Shown one piece after another: positions 52,682 to 61,981 of a stretch of DNA of 64,000 bases. Made by a program: the position numbers and the translations under genes. Source of the stretch: an uncultured Spirochaetales bacterium (GTDB lineage: Bacteria > Spirochaetota > Spirochaetia > Sphaerochaetales > Sphaerochaetaceae); assembly GCA_949289305.1 (NCBI GenBank), contig CASENB010000018.1, positions 1-64,000 of the forward strand, written 5' to 3'. How positions within the stretch are numbered: the first letter of the stretch is position 1; each line of letters begins with the position of its first letter. A model generated the notes under the pieces. The model was not told the DNA's origin. It saw nothing but the letters and a program-made list of their open reading frames with translations, and ran no database searches.

Positions 52682-53576
52682 CATTTATAATACCAGCGAA
52701 GATTTTACCAAAGCAAAGACAAGGGCGAGATTCCAAAGTCTTTACAACACGCTTACTTGGAAAAATACGGATCTTCTGTCGTTCTATGAAGTGACTTCAA
52801 TCATCAAACCAAAGAGCGAAACATATAAGGGTATGCAGTGCATCCCTGTGAATAAGATTATCGGCTCGGAAGGTCGCTATCATGATTTTTCTGCTGCATT
52901 TCTGCCGAAACGAGAGATGTTGAGAAGAAGGTGGGAGAGTATTGATAAAGCAGTTTTAACCGATGTCGTACTGCCTCCGATATCGGTTTTCAGCCTTGGC
53001 GGATGGTATTTCGTAAGAGATGGAAACCATAGGGTGTCAGTAGCCAAAGCCCAAGGGGTGGAGTTTATAGATGCAGAAGTCGTAGAACTCGATAGCCAGA
53101 TACCGCTAGAAGAGGGAATGACTATGAAAACCCTGAAAAAAAGGGTGGTCGCATATGAGAGAACGCAGTTTATCCAGCAATATAAGCCGTCATATCTTCC
53201 AATGGGTGAAATCGTATTCACATCTCCTGGCGCATACCCAGAGATGGTTAACCATATACTTGTCCACAAATATTTTATAAATGAGGGGCAGAGCGAAGAG
53301 ATATCGTTCGAGACTGCTGCCATAAGCTGGTATAAGAACGTATACGCACCTATTGTTAAGGCGATAAGAGAAGAACATCTTTTGTTTCAGTTCCCTGGCA
53401 GCACGGAAGGGGATATGTATCTTTGGATTGTAAGGAAGTGGGATGAGTTAAAAAGGGCGAAAAACAACAATGATGTTCCAATAAAAGAAGCAACAAATCT
53501 TGTAAAAAAAAGCCATCATGATTTCGCCCTTATAAGATACATTAAGTACTTTATCTCAAAGTTAAGAAAAAACTGA
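52674..53576 (+). CDS. ParB/sulfiredoxin-fold protein
   Basis: A 300-aa protein. The central WYFVRDGNHRVSVAKAQGVEFIDAEVVEL (about 118-145) is the ParB N-terminal/Srx-like motif G(N/R)HR, preceded by IPVNKIIGSEGRYHDF and LPPISVFSLGG. There is no clear helix-turn-helix after it, so it is not a standard partition ParB. Similar proteins are often called transcriptional regulators without evidence. Coupled to the phosphoesterase by an 8-nt overlap with GGAG upstream. It converges on the flavodoxin gene, overlapping it by 15 bp. Confidence 0.7.
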   Translation: MSDIYNTSEDFTKAKTRARFQSLYNTLTWKNTDLLSFYEVTSIIKPKSETYKGMQCIPVNKIIGSEGRYHDFSAAFLPKREMLRRRWESIDKAVLTDVVLPPISVFSLGGWYFVRDGNHRVSVAKAQGVEFIDAEVVELDSQIPLEEGMTMKTLKKRVVAYERTQFIQQYKPSYLPMGEIVFTSPGAYPEMVNHILVHKYFINEGQSEEISFETAAISWYKNVYAPIVKAIREEHLLFQFPGSTEGDMYLWIVRKWDELKRAKNNNDVPIKEATNLVKKSHHDFALIRYIKYFISKLRKN

Positions 53577-54107
53577 TTTTATATACGAGGCAAGGCGTCG
53601 TGATGTATATTCTATTTCCTCGCCAGGTCTCTTTGGCATCATAAGGCCGTCCTTATGCATATACGGAGGCCAGTCCAATGAGACAAGTCCCATAAGATGG
53701 GCCCAGTTTTCTAAAGATTCTATGGCGTCGAGCGCATCCTTATAACTTACGGCGCTTGTTGCAAACGGATAGAAATATTTACCTTTTAAAAGTCCTTTTT
53801 CATAAAGCGGCATGCTCTTGTCTAAAAATGCCTTCATCTCTGCAGAAGGCATTCCGAAAAGAGAGTGGATGCCCATCATTATAATATCTGCGCTAAGCAG
53901 TTTCTCATTTGTTGCGATTGGAAGTGATAGTATGTCTTCATAGTATTCGTTGACATCGTTTCTGTCTGCTGCGAGAACGTGCAGATCCGCATCCTCTATC
54001 CTGTAAAGCCTTGCGTCGATCTTCTCTTCTTTTAATGCTTCTTGTATGCTTGATGCGATTAGAAAAAGATTACCTGAAACGGAATGGAATATTATATTAG
54101 CTCTCAT
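53562..54107 (-). CDS. Flavodoxin-family protein
   Basis: A 181-aa flavodoxin-fold protein. IIFHSVSGNLFLIASSIQEAL at the N-terminus is the FMN phosphate loop; SADIIMMGIHSLFGMPSAEMKAFLDKSMPLYEKGLLKGKYFYPFAT matches WrbA/flavodoxin-like proteins. It could be an FMN-dependent reductase or an electron carrier. AAAGGAGAG precedes the ATG. It is monocistronic and overlaps the convergent ParB-like gene. Confidence 0.8.
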   Translation of the reverse strand: MRANIIFHSVSGNLFLIASSIQEALKEEKIDARLYRIEDADLHVLAADRNDVNEYYEDILSLPIATNEKLLSADIIMMGIHSLFGMPSAEMKAFLDKSMPLYEKGLLKGKYFYPFATSAVSYKDALDAIESLENWAHLMGLVSLDWPPYMHKDGLMMPKRPGEEIEYTSRRLASYIKSVFS

Positions 54108-54158
54108 AAGCTCTCCTTTTAATAATATTAACAGAAAAAAGAGAGATAAGGAAAATTA

Positions 54159-54935
54159 TTAGCAGTATGCGCTGTAAATTCCATCCCTGTAACTTATGTA
54201 TACCTTTTCAGAAAATATCTCTGAGAGATTGTCTTCTGTAAGAATTTCATTTTTCTTTCCGTCTTTTACTATCATGCCGTCCTTCATTAGAATTACCCTG
54301 TTTATTTCAGGGCTTATTTCTGATAGCTCATGCGTAACCATTATGACTGTGCTGTGCATTGCATAACTGCTTATAAGGCGTCTTAAGGCCGCACGGGAAG
54401 GAAAGTCTAGCGCAGAGGACGCCTCGTCAAGTAAAAGGAGGCGAGGGCTGTATATATTGACACGGGCAAGCAGGACTCTTCTTTTTTCTCCGCTTGAGAG
54501 GCTGTTCATCGTCCTATCTTTCTTCTCGTATAGTCCTACTTTCTTTAACTCTTCATCTGCTTTTAGCCAGTCTTCATCCTTTATCCTATGATGGAAGTCA
54601 AATCCAAGCGACGCATATAGGCCTGAGCATACGATCTCTCTTGCACTGTATGACGTGTTTAAAAAATTGGCATTCCTCTCAGATACGATGCCGATAAGTT
54701 TTTCCAAATCTGATCTGATCCACTTTTCACTGCCGAATATGACGTTCTTGTAATCATCTCTAGCAAGAGGATATACCTGCCTTGCAATTACGTCTAACAG
54801 CGTGCTTTTTCCTGCCCCGTTAGCACCTATTATAGAGACATGTTCTCCCTCTTTAACACGTAAAGAGGCGTCTTTTAATATTAGTTTCCCATCCCTTCGT
54901 ACATTTGCATGATCAATAAAAAGAAAATCAGACAT
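54159..54935 (-). CDS. Stand-alone ABC ATPase (ModF/YlmA-like)
   Basis: A 258-aa cytoplasmic ATPase: Walker A IIGANGAGKST near 35, signature LSSGEKRRVLLARVN, Walker B LLLLDEASSALD and the H-loop VTHELSEI. There is no permease or binding protein beside it. Its ATG overlaps the stop of the GntR gene (TAATG), so the two are expressed together. The related ATPases with no transport partner have unclear roles. Confidence 0.9.
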   Translation of the reverse strand: MSDFLFIDHANVRRDGKLILKDASLRVKEGEHVSIIGANGAGKSTLLDVIARQVYPLARDDYKNVIFGSEKWIRSDLEKLIGIVSERNANFLNTSYSAREIVCSGLYASLGFDFHHRIKDEDWLKADEELKKVGLYEKKDRTMNSLSSGEKRRVLLARVNIYSPRLLLLDEASSALDFPSRAALRRLISSYAMHSTVIMVTHELSEISPEINRVILMKDGMIVKDGKKNEILTEDNLSEIFSEKVYISYRDGIYSAYC

Positions 54936-55684
54936 TAGAAATCGAGCTTATCCACCTTGGTTTTTATGTTTGATGTCACGGTAAGCGTAAGTGCAACGGC
55001 TAAGTCCGTATTCCCATCTCTTATCGCATCTACAAGGTATCTATAATCCAAGGCCCTCCTTTTTAGTTCTTGCACGCTTTCTATCGTCTGGTCAAGAACA
55101 TTTTTAAGTTGCGGCCCAAGATCATTAAGTATCGTATTAAGGATTATATTGTTGTTACTGTGCATTATCATGCTGTGGAAGTCGTAATCGAGGTCTTTTA
55201 CCTCTTTTATCATTCTTGGGTCTTCATTTTTCTCAAGGCCTTTGATTAAAAGTTCCAATCTTGTAACCATAGAGTAGAGCGCTTTTACAGTGAATTCTCT
55301 TTCCTGCAGGCGTGATAAGGTTCTTGCTGCAGATACTTCCAGATTCATTCTTACGTCCAGCAGATCGCTGATGAGCTTTCTGTTTTTTATGTTTTTGTTG
55401 ATCATGGATGCAGAAAGGTTTTGCACAAGCAAATCGAGGTTGTCGGATTTCACTACAGCCCTCTTTCCCTGTCCAGATGTGATAAGCCCTTTCGCCTCAA
55501 GAATCTTATAAGCCTCCCTTATCGATCTTGTTGATACTGAGAAGAAATCGGCACAATCCTCTTGGCTTGGAAGAGCCTGTCCGACCTTATACTCTTTAGA
55601 TAGGATCTTCTGTTCTATGATCTTTGCAACCTTATCGGCTTTAGTATAGTTTTGCATACCTAAAGGGTTCTTCTGCTTTGCCAT
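54935..55684 (-). CDS. GntR/FadR-family transcriptional regulator
   Basis: A 249-aa regulator. Residues about 10-75 form the GntR winged helix (ADKVAKIIEQKILSKEYKVGQALPSQEDCADFFSVSTRSIREAYKILEAKGLI), followed by an all-helical FCD effector domain with DYDFHSMIMHSNNNIIL. FCD domains bind small carboxylates or sugars acids; the ligand is unknown. ATG 55684 has GGAGGTG eight bases upstream; a GTG at 55693 overlaps that site. It is translationally coupled to the ABC ATPase and diverges from the gene at 55899. Confidence 0.92.
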   Translation of the reverse strand: MAKQKNPLGMQNYTKADKVAKIIEQKILSKEYKVGQALPSQEDCADFFSVSTRSIREAYKILEAKGLITSGQGKRAVVKSDNLDLLVQNLSASMINKNIKNRKLISDLLDVRMNLEVSAARTLSRLQEREFTVKALYSMVTRLELLIKGLEKNEDPRMIKEVKDLDYDFHSMIMHSNNNIILNTILNDLGPQLKNVLDQTIESVQELKRRALDYRYLVDAIRDGNTDLAVALTLTVTSNIKTKVDKLDF

Positions 55685-55723
55685 ATAAGGCACACCTCCA
55701 ATATTAGTATTTTGAGCTAAAAG

Positions 55724-55739
55724 AGTTGAAAAAACAACT
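55724..55739. promoter_or_regulatory. Candidate GntR operator
   Basis: AGTTG-AAAAAA-CAACT, a perfect 5-bp dyad, lies 40 bp upstream of the GntR start in the divergent region. GntR/FadR sites are short dyads of this kind; autoregulation is inferred. Confidence 0.45.
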
Positions 55740-55898
55740 GAATGCTAACGAAACGGTATGTTTTTGGCTTAAAAAATGGGAATAGGGGGTGTTTTTACCC
55801 ATTTGTTGAAGAATTTATTAATGTTTTGTTTGTATTTTGTTAGAAAAATTTTAGTTTAGTTACTGTGAAAGCCTTTGTTTAAGTAATATAATTAAGCC

Positions 55899-56747
55899 AT
55901 GGCAAAAAGAGAAAAAGAAGGCAGACGTCTGAAATTAAACCCTTTTGATGCGATAATACCTTATATCATGGTAGAGAGATCCGATGCCCAGAATCATATT
56001 GAGATAAGCTTTGAAACCGCTAATGCCGAGTCTATGATCAGAGAGTTAAGGCAGGAGGGGTATGACAGCATCGGAATGCTCCATATAATCATCGCCTCAT
56101 ACATCAGAGCGGTCTCTCAGCGTCCTAGCGTCAATAGATTCATTCGAGGCCAGAAAGTCTATGCAAGAAACGGGATAATAGTAAATCTTGCAGTGAAAAA
56201 GAAAATGAGCCTGGATGGAAACGAGACTACAATTAAAATGCATTTCAAACCAGAGGATACGATCTTTGATGTTTACAGAATAGTAAACGATGCTTTGAAA
56301 GACGTATATGAAGGTGAGACTAGTACAGACTCTGTTGCGAAAATCATCAATTACATACCAGGACTTATTAAAAAGGCGATTATTAAGATATTGAAGACAA
56401 TGGATTATTTCGGTCTTATACCACGCGCTCTTCTTGATGCGTCGCCTTTTCATGGTTCGCTCTTCCTAACGAATATGGCGTCTTTAAACATTCCTCCAAT
56501 AATGCATCACCTTTATAATTTTGGAAATGTTCCACTTTTTATTGCATTTGGCGCAAAGCGGGCAGAGATTTTCATAGATGACGATGGTTCTGTAAGAAAA
56601 AGAAGGGTAATCGACCTTGTTTTAAATATGGATGAAAGAATCTGTGATGGATATAATTTCGCATCTGCTATGAAGATGTTAAAAAAGTATCTAACAAGCC
56701 CGGAAGAGCTTCGTGAGAGGCCAAAAGAAGTCGTAATCGATAAATGA
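55899..56747 (+). CDS. CAT/2-oxoacid-dehydrogenase E2-like acyltransferase fold protein
   Basis: A 282-aa protein resembling only the catalytic domain of dihydrolipoyl acyltransferases (E2), without lipoyl or binding domains. LHIIIASYIRAVSQRPSVNRFI and SLFLTNMASLNIPPIMHHLYNFGNVPLFIAFG match the trimeric CAT/E2 fold. The catalytic H-x-x-x-D-G motif reads DERICDG, so the His is replaced and acyl transfer by the usual mechanism is doubtful. TATAAT at 55887-55892 ends six bases before the ATG and there is no Shine-Dalgarno, a leaderless arrangement. The function is unknown. Confidence 0.7.
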   Translation: MAKREKEGRRLKLNPFDAIIPYIMVERSDAQNHIEISFETANAESMIRELRQEGYDSIGMLHIIIASYIRAVSQRPSVNRFIRGQKVYARNGIIVNLAVKKKMSLDGNETTIKMHFKPEDTIFDVYRIVNDALKDVYEGETSTDSVAKIINYIPGLIKKAIIKILKTMDYFGLIPRALLDASPFHGSLFLTNMASLNIPPIMHHLYNFGNVPLFIAFGAKRAEIFIDDDGSVRKRRVIDLVLNMDERICDGYNFASAMKMLKKYLTSPEELRERPKEVVIDK

Positions 56748-56758
56748 AATAACTTTTT

Positions 56759-56838
56759 TCAATAATAATTCAACTTTTGCAAGAATATTAGCATATTTAT
56801 GCAAAAACAGTAGATTAAACTAAACTTTTTTGTATAAT
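56759..56838 (+). promoter_or_regulatory. argC promoter with two ARG-box-like sites
   Basis: TCAATAATAATTCA (56759-56772) and AGCATATTTATGCA (56790-56803) each match 13 of 14 positions of the ArgR half-operator pattern TGNATWWWWATNCA. Their centres are 31 bp apart. TATAAT at 56833-56838 is the -10; the -35 is weak. Repression by an ArgR encoded elsewhere is inferred. Confidence 0.55.
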
Positions 56839-56858
56839 TATGCTTAATTGGAGCAAAT

Positions 56859-57890
56859 ATGGTAAAAGTTGGAATTATCGGAGCAACAGGATATGCAGGA
56901 AAAGAGCTTGTAAACATTCTTGCAGGTCACGAAAAGGTAAAGATAAGCTATCTTGCGTCCCACTCTTATCAGGGAATGATATATAGCGATGTCTATCCAT
57001 CGTTCTACGGCATTGAGGATGACGAACTAAAAGAAGATGACATTGTTAAGGCTGCAAATGAGAGCGATGTCATCTTTTTAACACTACCGCATTCCCTTTC
57101 AAGTCAATTAGTCACAAAAGAGATAATAAAGGATAAGATCGTAATAGATCTTGGAGCAGATTTCCGTTTGAAAGATAAAAACGTCTATGAAGCCTGGTAT
57201 AAATGCGAGCATAAGGGCGAATCTCTTTTAAATGAGGCTGTATACGGACTTCCTGAGATTCACAGAGAAGAGATAAAAAAGGCTCATTTGATAGCAAATC
57301 CTGGCTGTTATACGACCTGTTCAATTTTGACGCTCTATCCACTTGTTAAAAATCATTTGATAAAAACAGAGAGTATCATAATCGATGCAAAGAGCGGGGT
57401 AAGCGGCGCAGGAAGAGGCGCAAAAATCGACAACATTTTTTGCGAGGTGAACGAGTCTGTTAAAGCATATTCTGTTACAACGCATCGCCATACCCCTGAA
57501 ATAGAACAGGAACTCTCTTATGCAGCTGGTAATGATATAAAGCTTACATTTACACCTCACTTGATTCCAATGCAACGTGGAATACTTGCGACCTGTTATG
57601 CCTCTTTGATCTCTGGGGTGACGGAAAAAGACATAAAGATGGCCTATGAAGAGGCATATAATAACGAGGTATTTGTACGTTTGACGCCATATCTTCCTCA
57701 GACTCGGTTTACGAAAGGGACTAACTTTGTGGATATTTCGTTCAAAGTAGACGAGAGAACAGGCAGGATCGTTGCCATTGGCGCACTTGATAATCTGATA
57801 AAAGGTGCAGCAGGTCAGGCGGTAGAGAATATGAACATAGCCCTTGGGTATGATGAAAGCTTAAGTTTAAAGAGGATTGCATTAATATGA
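56859..57890 (+). CDS. argC: N-acetyl-gamma-glutamyl-phosphate reductase
   Basis: A 343-aa enzyme for the third step of arginine synthesis, reducing N-acetylglutamyl phosphate to the semialdehyde. VGIIGATGYAGKELVNIL is the NADP-binding fold, and LIANPGCYTTCSI holds the catalytic Cys150; VTTHRHTPEIEQEL and HLIPMQRGILATCY are also conserved. It is first in argC-argJ-argB-argD and overlaps argJ by 4 nt. TTGGAGC precedes the ATG. Confidence 0.97.
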   Translation: MVKVGIIGATGYAGKELVNILAGHEKVKISYLASHSYQGMIYSDVYPSFYGIEDDELKEDDIVKAANESDVIFLTLPHSLSSQLVTKEIIKDKIVIDLGADFRLKDKNVYEAWYKCEHKGESLLNEAVYGLPEIHREEIKKAHLIANPGCYTTCSILTLYPLVKNHLIKTESIIIDAKSGVSGAGRGAKIDNIFCEVNESVKAYSVTTHRHTPEIEQELSYAAGNDIKLTFTPHLIPMQRGILATCYASLISGVTEKDIKMAYEEAYNNEVFVRLTPYLPQTRFTKGTNFVDISFKVDERTGRIVAIGALDNLIKGAAGQAVENMNIALGYDESLSLKRIALI

Positions 57891-59095
57891 TAGTTGAAGA
57901 AAAAATTAAAATGCCGAAAGGCTTTCTCGCTTCTGGTATTCATGCGGGACTGAAGAAGATAAAAAAGGATATGGCCTTGATTTATTCTGAAACAGAGTGT
58001 ACAAGTGCTGGAACTTTTACTACGAATAAGGTGAAGGCTGCCCCTGTTCTATATGATATGAAGATCGTAGGGGACAAAAAGCGAGGCATTGTAATCAACA
58101 GCGGCAATGCTAATGCATGTACGGCGAAGGAAGGGTACGAGAATGCGGTTAAGATGTCATCAATTGCATCCTTTGAGACGAAGTGCGATCCTTCTTCTTT
58201 CTATGTCTGTTCAACAGGCGTTATCGGCGTTCCTCTTGATATGAAGAAAATAGAGAGCGGGATCAAGAGTTTGGCTGAAACTCTTTCTCCTGCGACAGAG
58301 TCGCTTTTAGATGCCAGTGAAGCGATAATGACGACAGACACTTTCAGAAAGACTGCATGCTGTACGATAAAAATAGGCGGTGAGGATGTCACTTTAACAG
58401 GCTTTGCAAAAGGATCTGGAATGATACATCCGAATATGGCGACAATGCTGGCATTCGTAATAACAGATGCGAAAATCAGCTCATCGCTTTTAAAGAAGAT
58501 GTTGGGCTCTACGGTGGAAGACACTTTCAATATGATAAGCGTGGATGGAGACACTTCTACGAACGATACATGTTTAGTTCTTGCTTCTGGACTTTCAGGA
58601 GCAGAGATTACGGGGAATACGAAAGAGGAAGAGGATTTTAAAGAGGCCTTATTCTATATTTTAAAGACTCTTGCCTGTCTTATTACAAAAGATGGCGAAG
58701 GTGCGGGCCGTTTTATAGAAGTTAAAGTCGAAGGGGCGAAAAGCAAGATGGATGCACGTCTGCTTGCCAGATCTGTGGTCTCTTCCAATCTTGTAAAGGC
58801 TGCGTTCTTCGGCTCTGATGCGAACTGGGGAAGGATTCTTTGCGCTATGGGCTATAGCGGAGCTGATTTTAATCCTGACTGCGTCGATCTAGTTTTCTCT
58901 TCGGAAAAAGGCGCCATTGAAGTTTTGAAAAATGGTACTCCTATCAGATTTGACGAGGAAAAGGCTAAGACGATCTTGCTTGAAAAGAGCATAACCGTGC
59001 TTTGCGTCTTAAAAGATGGAAATTATAATGCCACAGCATGGGGATGCGATCTTACATACGACTATGTAAGGATAAATGGAGATTACAGAAGTTGA
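57887..59095 (+). CDS. argJ: Ornithine acetyltransferase / glutamate N-acetyltransferase
   Basis: A 402-aa Ntn-type enzyme that recycles the acetyl group from acetylornithine to glutamate. KGSGMIHPNMATMLAF carries the self-cleavage site Ala185|Thr186, Thr186 being the nucleophile after processing. NSGNANACTA and SVDGDTSTNDTCLVLASG are family blocks. Having argJ means the pathway is cyclic and no argE is needed. It overlaps argC by 4 nt (ATGA) and argB by 4 nt. Confidence 0.97.
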   Translation: MIVEEKIKMPKGFLASGIHAGLKKIKKDMALIYSETECTSAGTFTTNKVKAAPVLYDMKIVGDKKRGIVINSGNANACTAKEGYENAVKMSSIASFETKCDPSSFYVCSTGVIGVPLDMKKIESGIKSLAETLSPATESLLDASEAIMTTDTFRKTACCTIKIGGEDVTLTGFAKGSGMIHPNMATMLAFVITDAKISSSLLKKMLGSTVEDTFNMISVDGDTSTNDTCLVLASGLSGAEITGNTKEEEDFKEALFYILKTLACLITKDGEGAGRFIEVKVEGAKSKMDARLLARSVVSSNLVKAAFFGSDANWGRILCAMGYSGADFNPDCVDLVFSSEKGAIEVLKNGTPIRFDEEKAKTILLEKSITVLCVLKDGNYNATAWGCDLTYDYVRINGDYRS

Positions 59096-59979
59096 CTAAT
59101 TACGATTCATATATAAAGAAAGCGGAAGTGCTGATTGAAGCGATTCCTTATGTAAGGAAGTTTAGAGGATGCATCGTCGTTGTCAAATATGGCGGATCAG
59201 CGATGACCGATGAAAATCTTAAAAAAGCTGTTATTACAGATATCGCAATGCTGAAGTACTTAGGGCTTTATCCCGTGCTTGTTCATGGGGGAGGAAAAGA
59301 GATCTCTTCTCTTTTGCATAAGCTAGGAAAAGAGAGCGTCTTTATAGACGGCCTCAGGGTTACGGATGAAGAGACTGCTAAAGTTGCTGAGATGGTGCTT
59401 TCTGGAAGCATTGCGAAAGACTTGGTAGAGGATCTTGAGGCGGTCGGCATTCATGCATGCTCGATTAACGGAAAAGACGGCCATACCCTTTTAAGTGAGA
59501 AAAAGATTGACGAAAAAGGAAGGGATCTGGGGTATGTCGGAGTAGTCAAGAAGGTCGATCCGACATTAATCGACACTTTGCTGGATGCCGATTTTGTCCC
59601 TGTAATTTCCCCTGTCGGCGTTGATGAGGATGGAAACACATACAATATAAATGCCGATTATGCGGCATCTGCCATAGCTGGATCTCTTGGTGCTCAGAAG
59701 CTCGTATTCATGACCGATGTCGAAGGGATCTTGAGAGATAAGGACGATCCTGAAAGTCTTATAAGAAGACTTAGCGCGGAGGATGCTAAGGCTTACATTG
59801 AGAGCGGCATTATAAAAGGAGGCATGATTCCTAAGACAGAGTGCTGTTTGGATGCCATCGAAAAGGGTGTTAAAAGCGTTCACGTACTTGACGGAAGAAG
59901 GCCGCATTCTATTCTTTTGGAGGTTTTTACAAATAAGGGAATAGGTACGATGATAAGCAGCAATGAGGAGGTGTTGTAA
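59092..59979 (+). CDS. argB: N-acetylglutamate kinase
   Basis: A 295-aa amino-acid kinase family enzyme. VVVKYGGSAMTD, VLVHGGGKEISSLL, FIDGLRVTDEETAKVAEMVLSG, YNINADYAASAIAGSLGA and GGMIPKTECCLDAI are the expected blocks. The chosen start is TTG 59092, which overlaps the argJ stop (TTGA) and has TGGAG ten bases upstream; the frame is open back to 59038, but that part overlaps argJ. The extra N-terminal helix, YDSYIKKAEVLIEAIPYVRKF, is typical of the longer, arginine-inhibited hexameric forms. Confidence 0.95.
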   Translation: MTNYDSYIKKAEVLIEAIPYVRKFRGCIVVVKYGGSAMTDENLKKAVITDIAMLKYLGLYPVLVHGGGKEISSLLHKLGKESVFIDGLRVTDEETAKVAEMVLSGSIAKDLVEDLEAVGIHACSINGKDGHTLLSEKKIDEKGRDLGYVGVVKKVDPTLIDTLLDADFVPVISPVGVDEDGNTYNINADYAASAIAGSLGAQKLVFMTDVEGILRDKDDPESLIRRLSAEDAKAYIESGIIKGGMIPKTECCLDAIEKGVKSVHVLDGRRPHSILLEVFTNKGIGTMISSNEEVL

Positions 59980-61154
59980 TGGATTATATAAAAATAGCAA
60001 AAGAGAATTTCATGAATACATACAGCCAGAACGACATTTGCATAGATAAGGCTGATGGCGTCACACTTTATGATACTAATGGCAAAAGCTATATAGATAT
60101 GGTCGCAGGCATTGCTGTAAATGCATTGGGATATAACAATGAAAAGATCAAAGAAAGGGTTATGGAAGTCCTTTCTTCAGGCTATTTCCACGTATCGAAC
60201 CTTTATTACAACAAATGGGCGCCTCTTGCCGCCGAGAGAATAAATAAGGTTGCAAAAAGCAAGAAGGTATTTTTTGCAAACAGCGGAGCTGAAGCGAATG
60301 AGGCAGCTCTTAAAATGGCTAGAAAATACGGATCTAGTACAAACAGAAGCAAAGTGATTGCTTTCAACCACAGCTTTCACGGAAGAACCTATGGAGCTTT
60401 AACTCTTACCGGGCAGCAGAAATACCAGTCCGGCTTCTATCCTGTCCTATCTGATATCGTATATGCGGACTATAACGATATTGAGAGCGTAAAGAATTTA
60501 TTAGACGGCAGTATTTGCGCGATATTTGCCGAACCTATTCAGGGGGAAGGAGGAATTATACCTGCAGAAGAGGGATTTTTGAAAGAACTTAGAAGAATAT
60601 GTGACGAAAATGATATCTTGCTGATTTTTGACTGCGTTCAATGCGGACTTGGAAGAAGCGGAAAGATGTTCGCTTTCGAGCATTATGGCGTCACTCCTGA
60701 TATCATGACGCTTGCAAAAGCGCTTGGCTGCGGCATTCCGTTTTCCGCCACCGTAGCATTTGACAAGGCAAAAGATATACTTCATCCTGGTGAGCACGCG
60801 TCTACATTCGGAGGAAACGCACTTGCATCAGCATTATCTCTTGTTCTTTTTGATGAACTTGAAAATGGGCTTCTTGAAGATGTTGAGAAAAAAGGAGAGT
60901 ATCTGAAAAAAGGACTTAAGAAGATTAAAAATAAATATGATGACAAGTGTAGCGGTGTACGAGGAATGGGGCTTATGCTTGGCCTTGATTTAAAGATTAA
61001 ACCATCGGATGTAATAAGAAGATGTATGCAGAAAGGCCTTTTAGTGTGCTCTGCAGGCTATAGCGTGCTACGTTTCGTTCCTCCTCTCGTAATCTCTTAT
61101 AGCGATATAGATAAAGCGCTTTTGATCCTTGACGAGGTGTTTTCAGAATTGTAA
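59979..61154 (+). CDS. argD: Acetylornithine aminotransferase
   Basis: A 391-aa PLP enzyme. NSGAEANEAALKMARKY, HSFHGRTYGALTLTGQ, AEPIQGEGGI and DCVQCGLGRSGKMFAFE are conserved, and the PLP-binding Lys247 is in TLAKALGCG. It converts N-acetylglutamate semialdehyde to N-acetylornithine; some members also act on succinyl-diaminopimelate. The ATG overlaps the argB stop (TAATG). A strong terminator follows. Confidence 0.96.
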   Translation: MDYIKIAKENFMNTYSQNDICIDKADGVTLYDTNGKSYIDMVAGIAVNALGYNNEKIKERVMEVLSSGYFHVSNLYYNKWAPLAAERINKVAKSKKVFFANSGAEANEAALKMARKYGSSTNRSKVIAFNHSFHGRTYGALTLTGQQKYQSGFYPVLSDIVYADYNDIESVKNLLDGSICAIFAEPIQGEGGIIPAEEGFLKELRRICDENDILLIFDCVQCGLGRSGKMFAFEHYGVTPDIMTLAKALGCGIPFSATVAFDKAKDILHPGEHASTFGGNALASALSLVLFDELENGLLEDVEKKGEYLKKGLKKIKNKYDDKCSGVRGMGLMLGLDLKIKPSDVIRRCMQKGLLVCSAGYSVLRFVPPLVISYSDIDKALLILDEVFSEL

Positions 61155-61161
61155 GAATTGG

Positions 61162-61192
61162 CTGCTAAGAGTTTTCTTAGCAGTTTTTTTCT
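61162..61192 (+). terminator. Terminator of the argCJBD operon
   Basis: CTGCTAAG (61162-61169) pairs with CTTAGCAG (61176-61183), followed by seven Ts. Confidence 0.9.
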
Positions 61193-61309
61193 TTTTCGCC
61201 TATTGCCTTTTTTACTGGCATTGTTATTTTTTATGCGAACCTATAACAAAAAGGTATTTGTTAAGATTTATAGAAATCCATATAATACGAGAGCACTTGG
61301 AGATTTACT

Positions 61310-61981
61310 TTGGATAGCAGACTTATAGATATCTTCGTATCGTCGTTCGCTCAGATTCTTATTCCCGGCCTTACGATGACCATACCTTTAACAGTTATTT
61401 CGTTCTCTTTTGCTTTAATAATCGCAATTATTACGGCGACTGTTCAGTATGCGAAGATAAAAATATTAAAAGATATAGTTCGTCTTTATATCTGGATTAC
61501 TAGGGGAACTCCTGTATTAGTTCAGCTTTACGTCGTCTTTTATGGGCTGCCAAGCCTTGGCTTGACCCTTGATCCTTTCTTAGCTGCAGTTATCGTATTT
61601 TCTTTAAATGAGGGCGCATATGCATCCGAGACGATAAGAGCAGCACTAGAAGCAATCCCGGATGGACAAAGGGAGGCTGGACTTTCTCTTGGATTCAATT
61701 TCTTTCAGGTAATGACAAACATAATCTATCCTGAGGCGCTCAGAATAGCATTCCCATCCCTTTTTAATTCATTAATAGGTATGGTTAAAGACACGTCTCT
61801 TGCTGCTAATATAACGGTTCTAGAGATGTTCATGGCTACGCAGAGGATAGTTGCAAGGACATATGAGCCTCTGCTTCTTTATATCGAAGTTGCATTAATC
61901 TATTTAATCTTCTGTACCGTTCTTACTAAACTTCAAAGTTACGGAGAGAAGAAAATATCTAAATACGGGGAGACAGTTTAA
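61310..61981 (+). CDS. Polar amino-acid ABC transporter permease
   Basis: A 223-aa membrane protein of the HisMQ family with about five helices. LYIWITRGTPVLVQLYVVFYGLPSLG and the EAA loop IPDGQREAGLSLGFNFFQVMTNIIYPEALRIAFPSL are diagnostic. The TTG at 61310 is supported by TTGGAG seven bases upstream. Its stop overlaps the ATG of the binding protein. No ATPase gene is present, so one must be shared or lie elsewhere. The proximity to argCJBD hints at an arginine, ornithine or glutamate-type substrate. Confidence 0.93.
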   Translation: MDSRLIDIFVSSFAQILIPGLTMTIPLTVISFSFALIIAIITATVQYAKIKILKDIVRLYIWITRGTPVLVQLYVVFYGLPSLGLTLDPFLAAVIVFSLNEGAYASETIRAALEAIPDGQREAGLSLGFNFFQVMTNIIYPEALRIAFPSLFNSLIGMVKDTSLAANITVLEMFMATQRIVARTYEPLLLYIEVALIYLIFCTVLTKLQSYGEKKISKYGETV

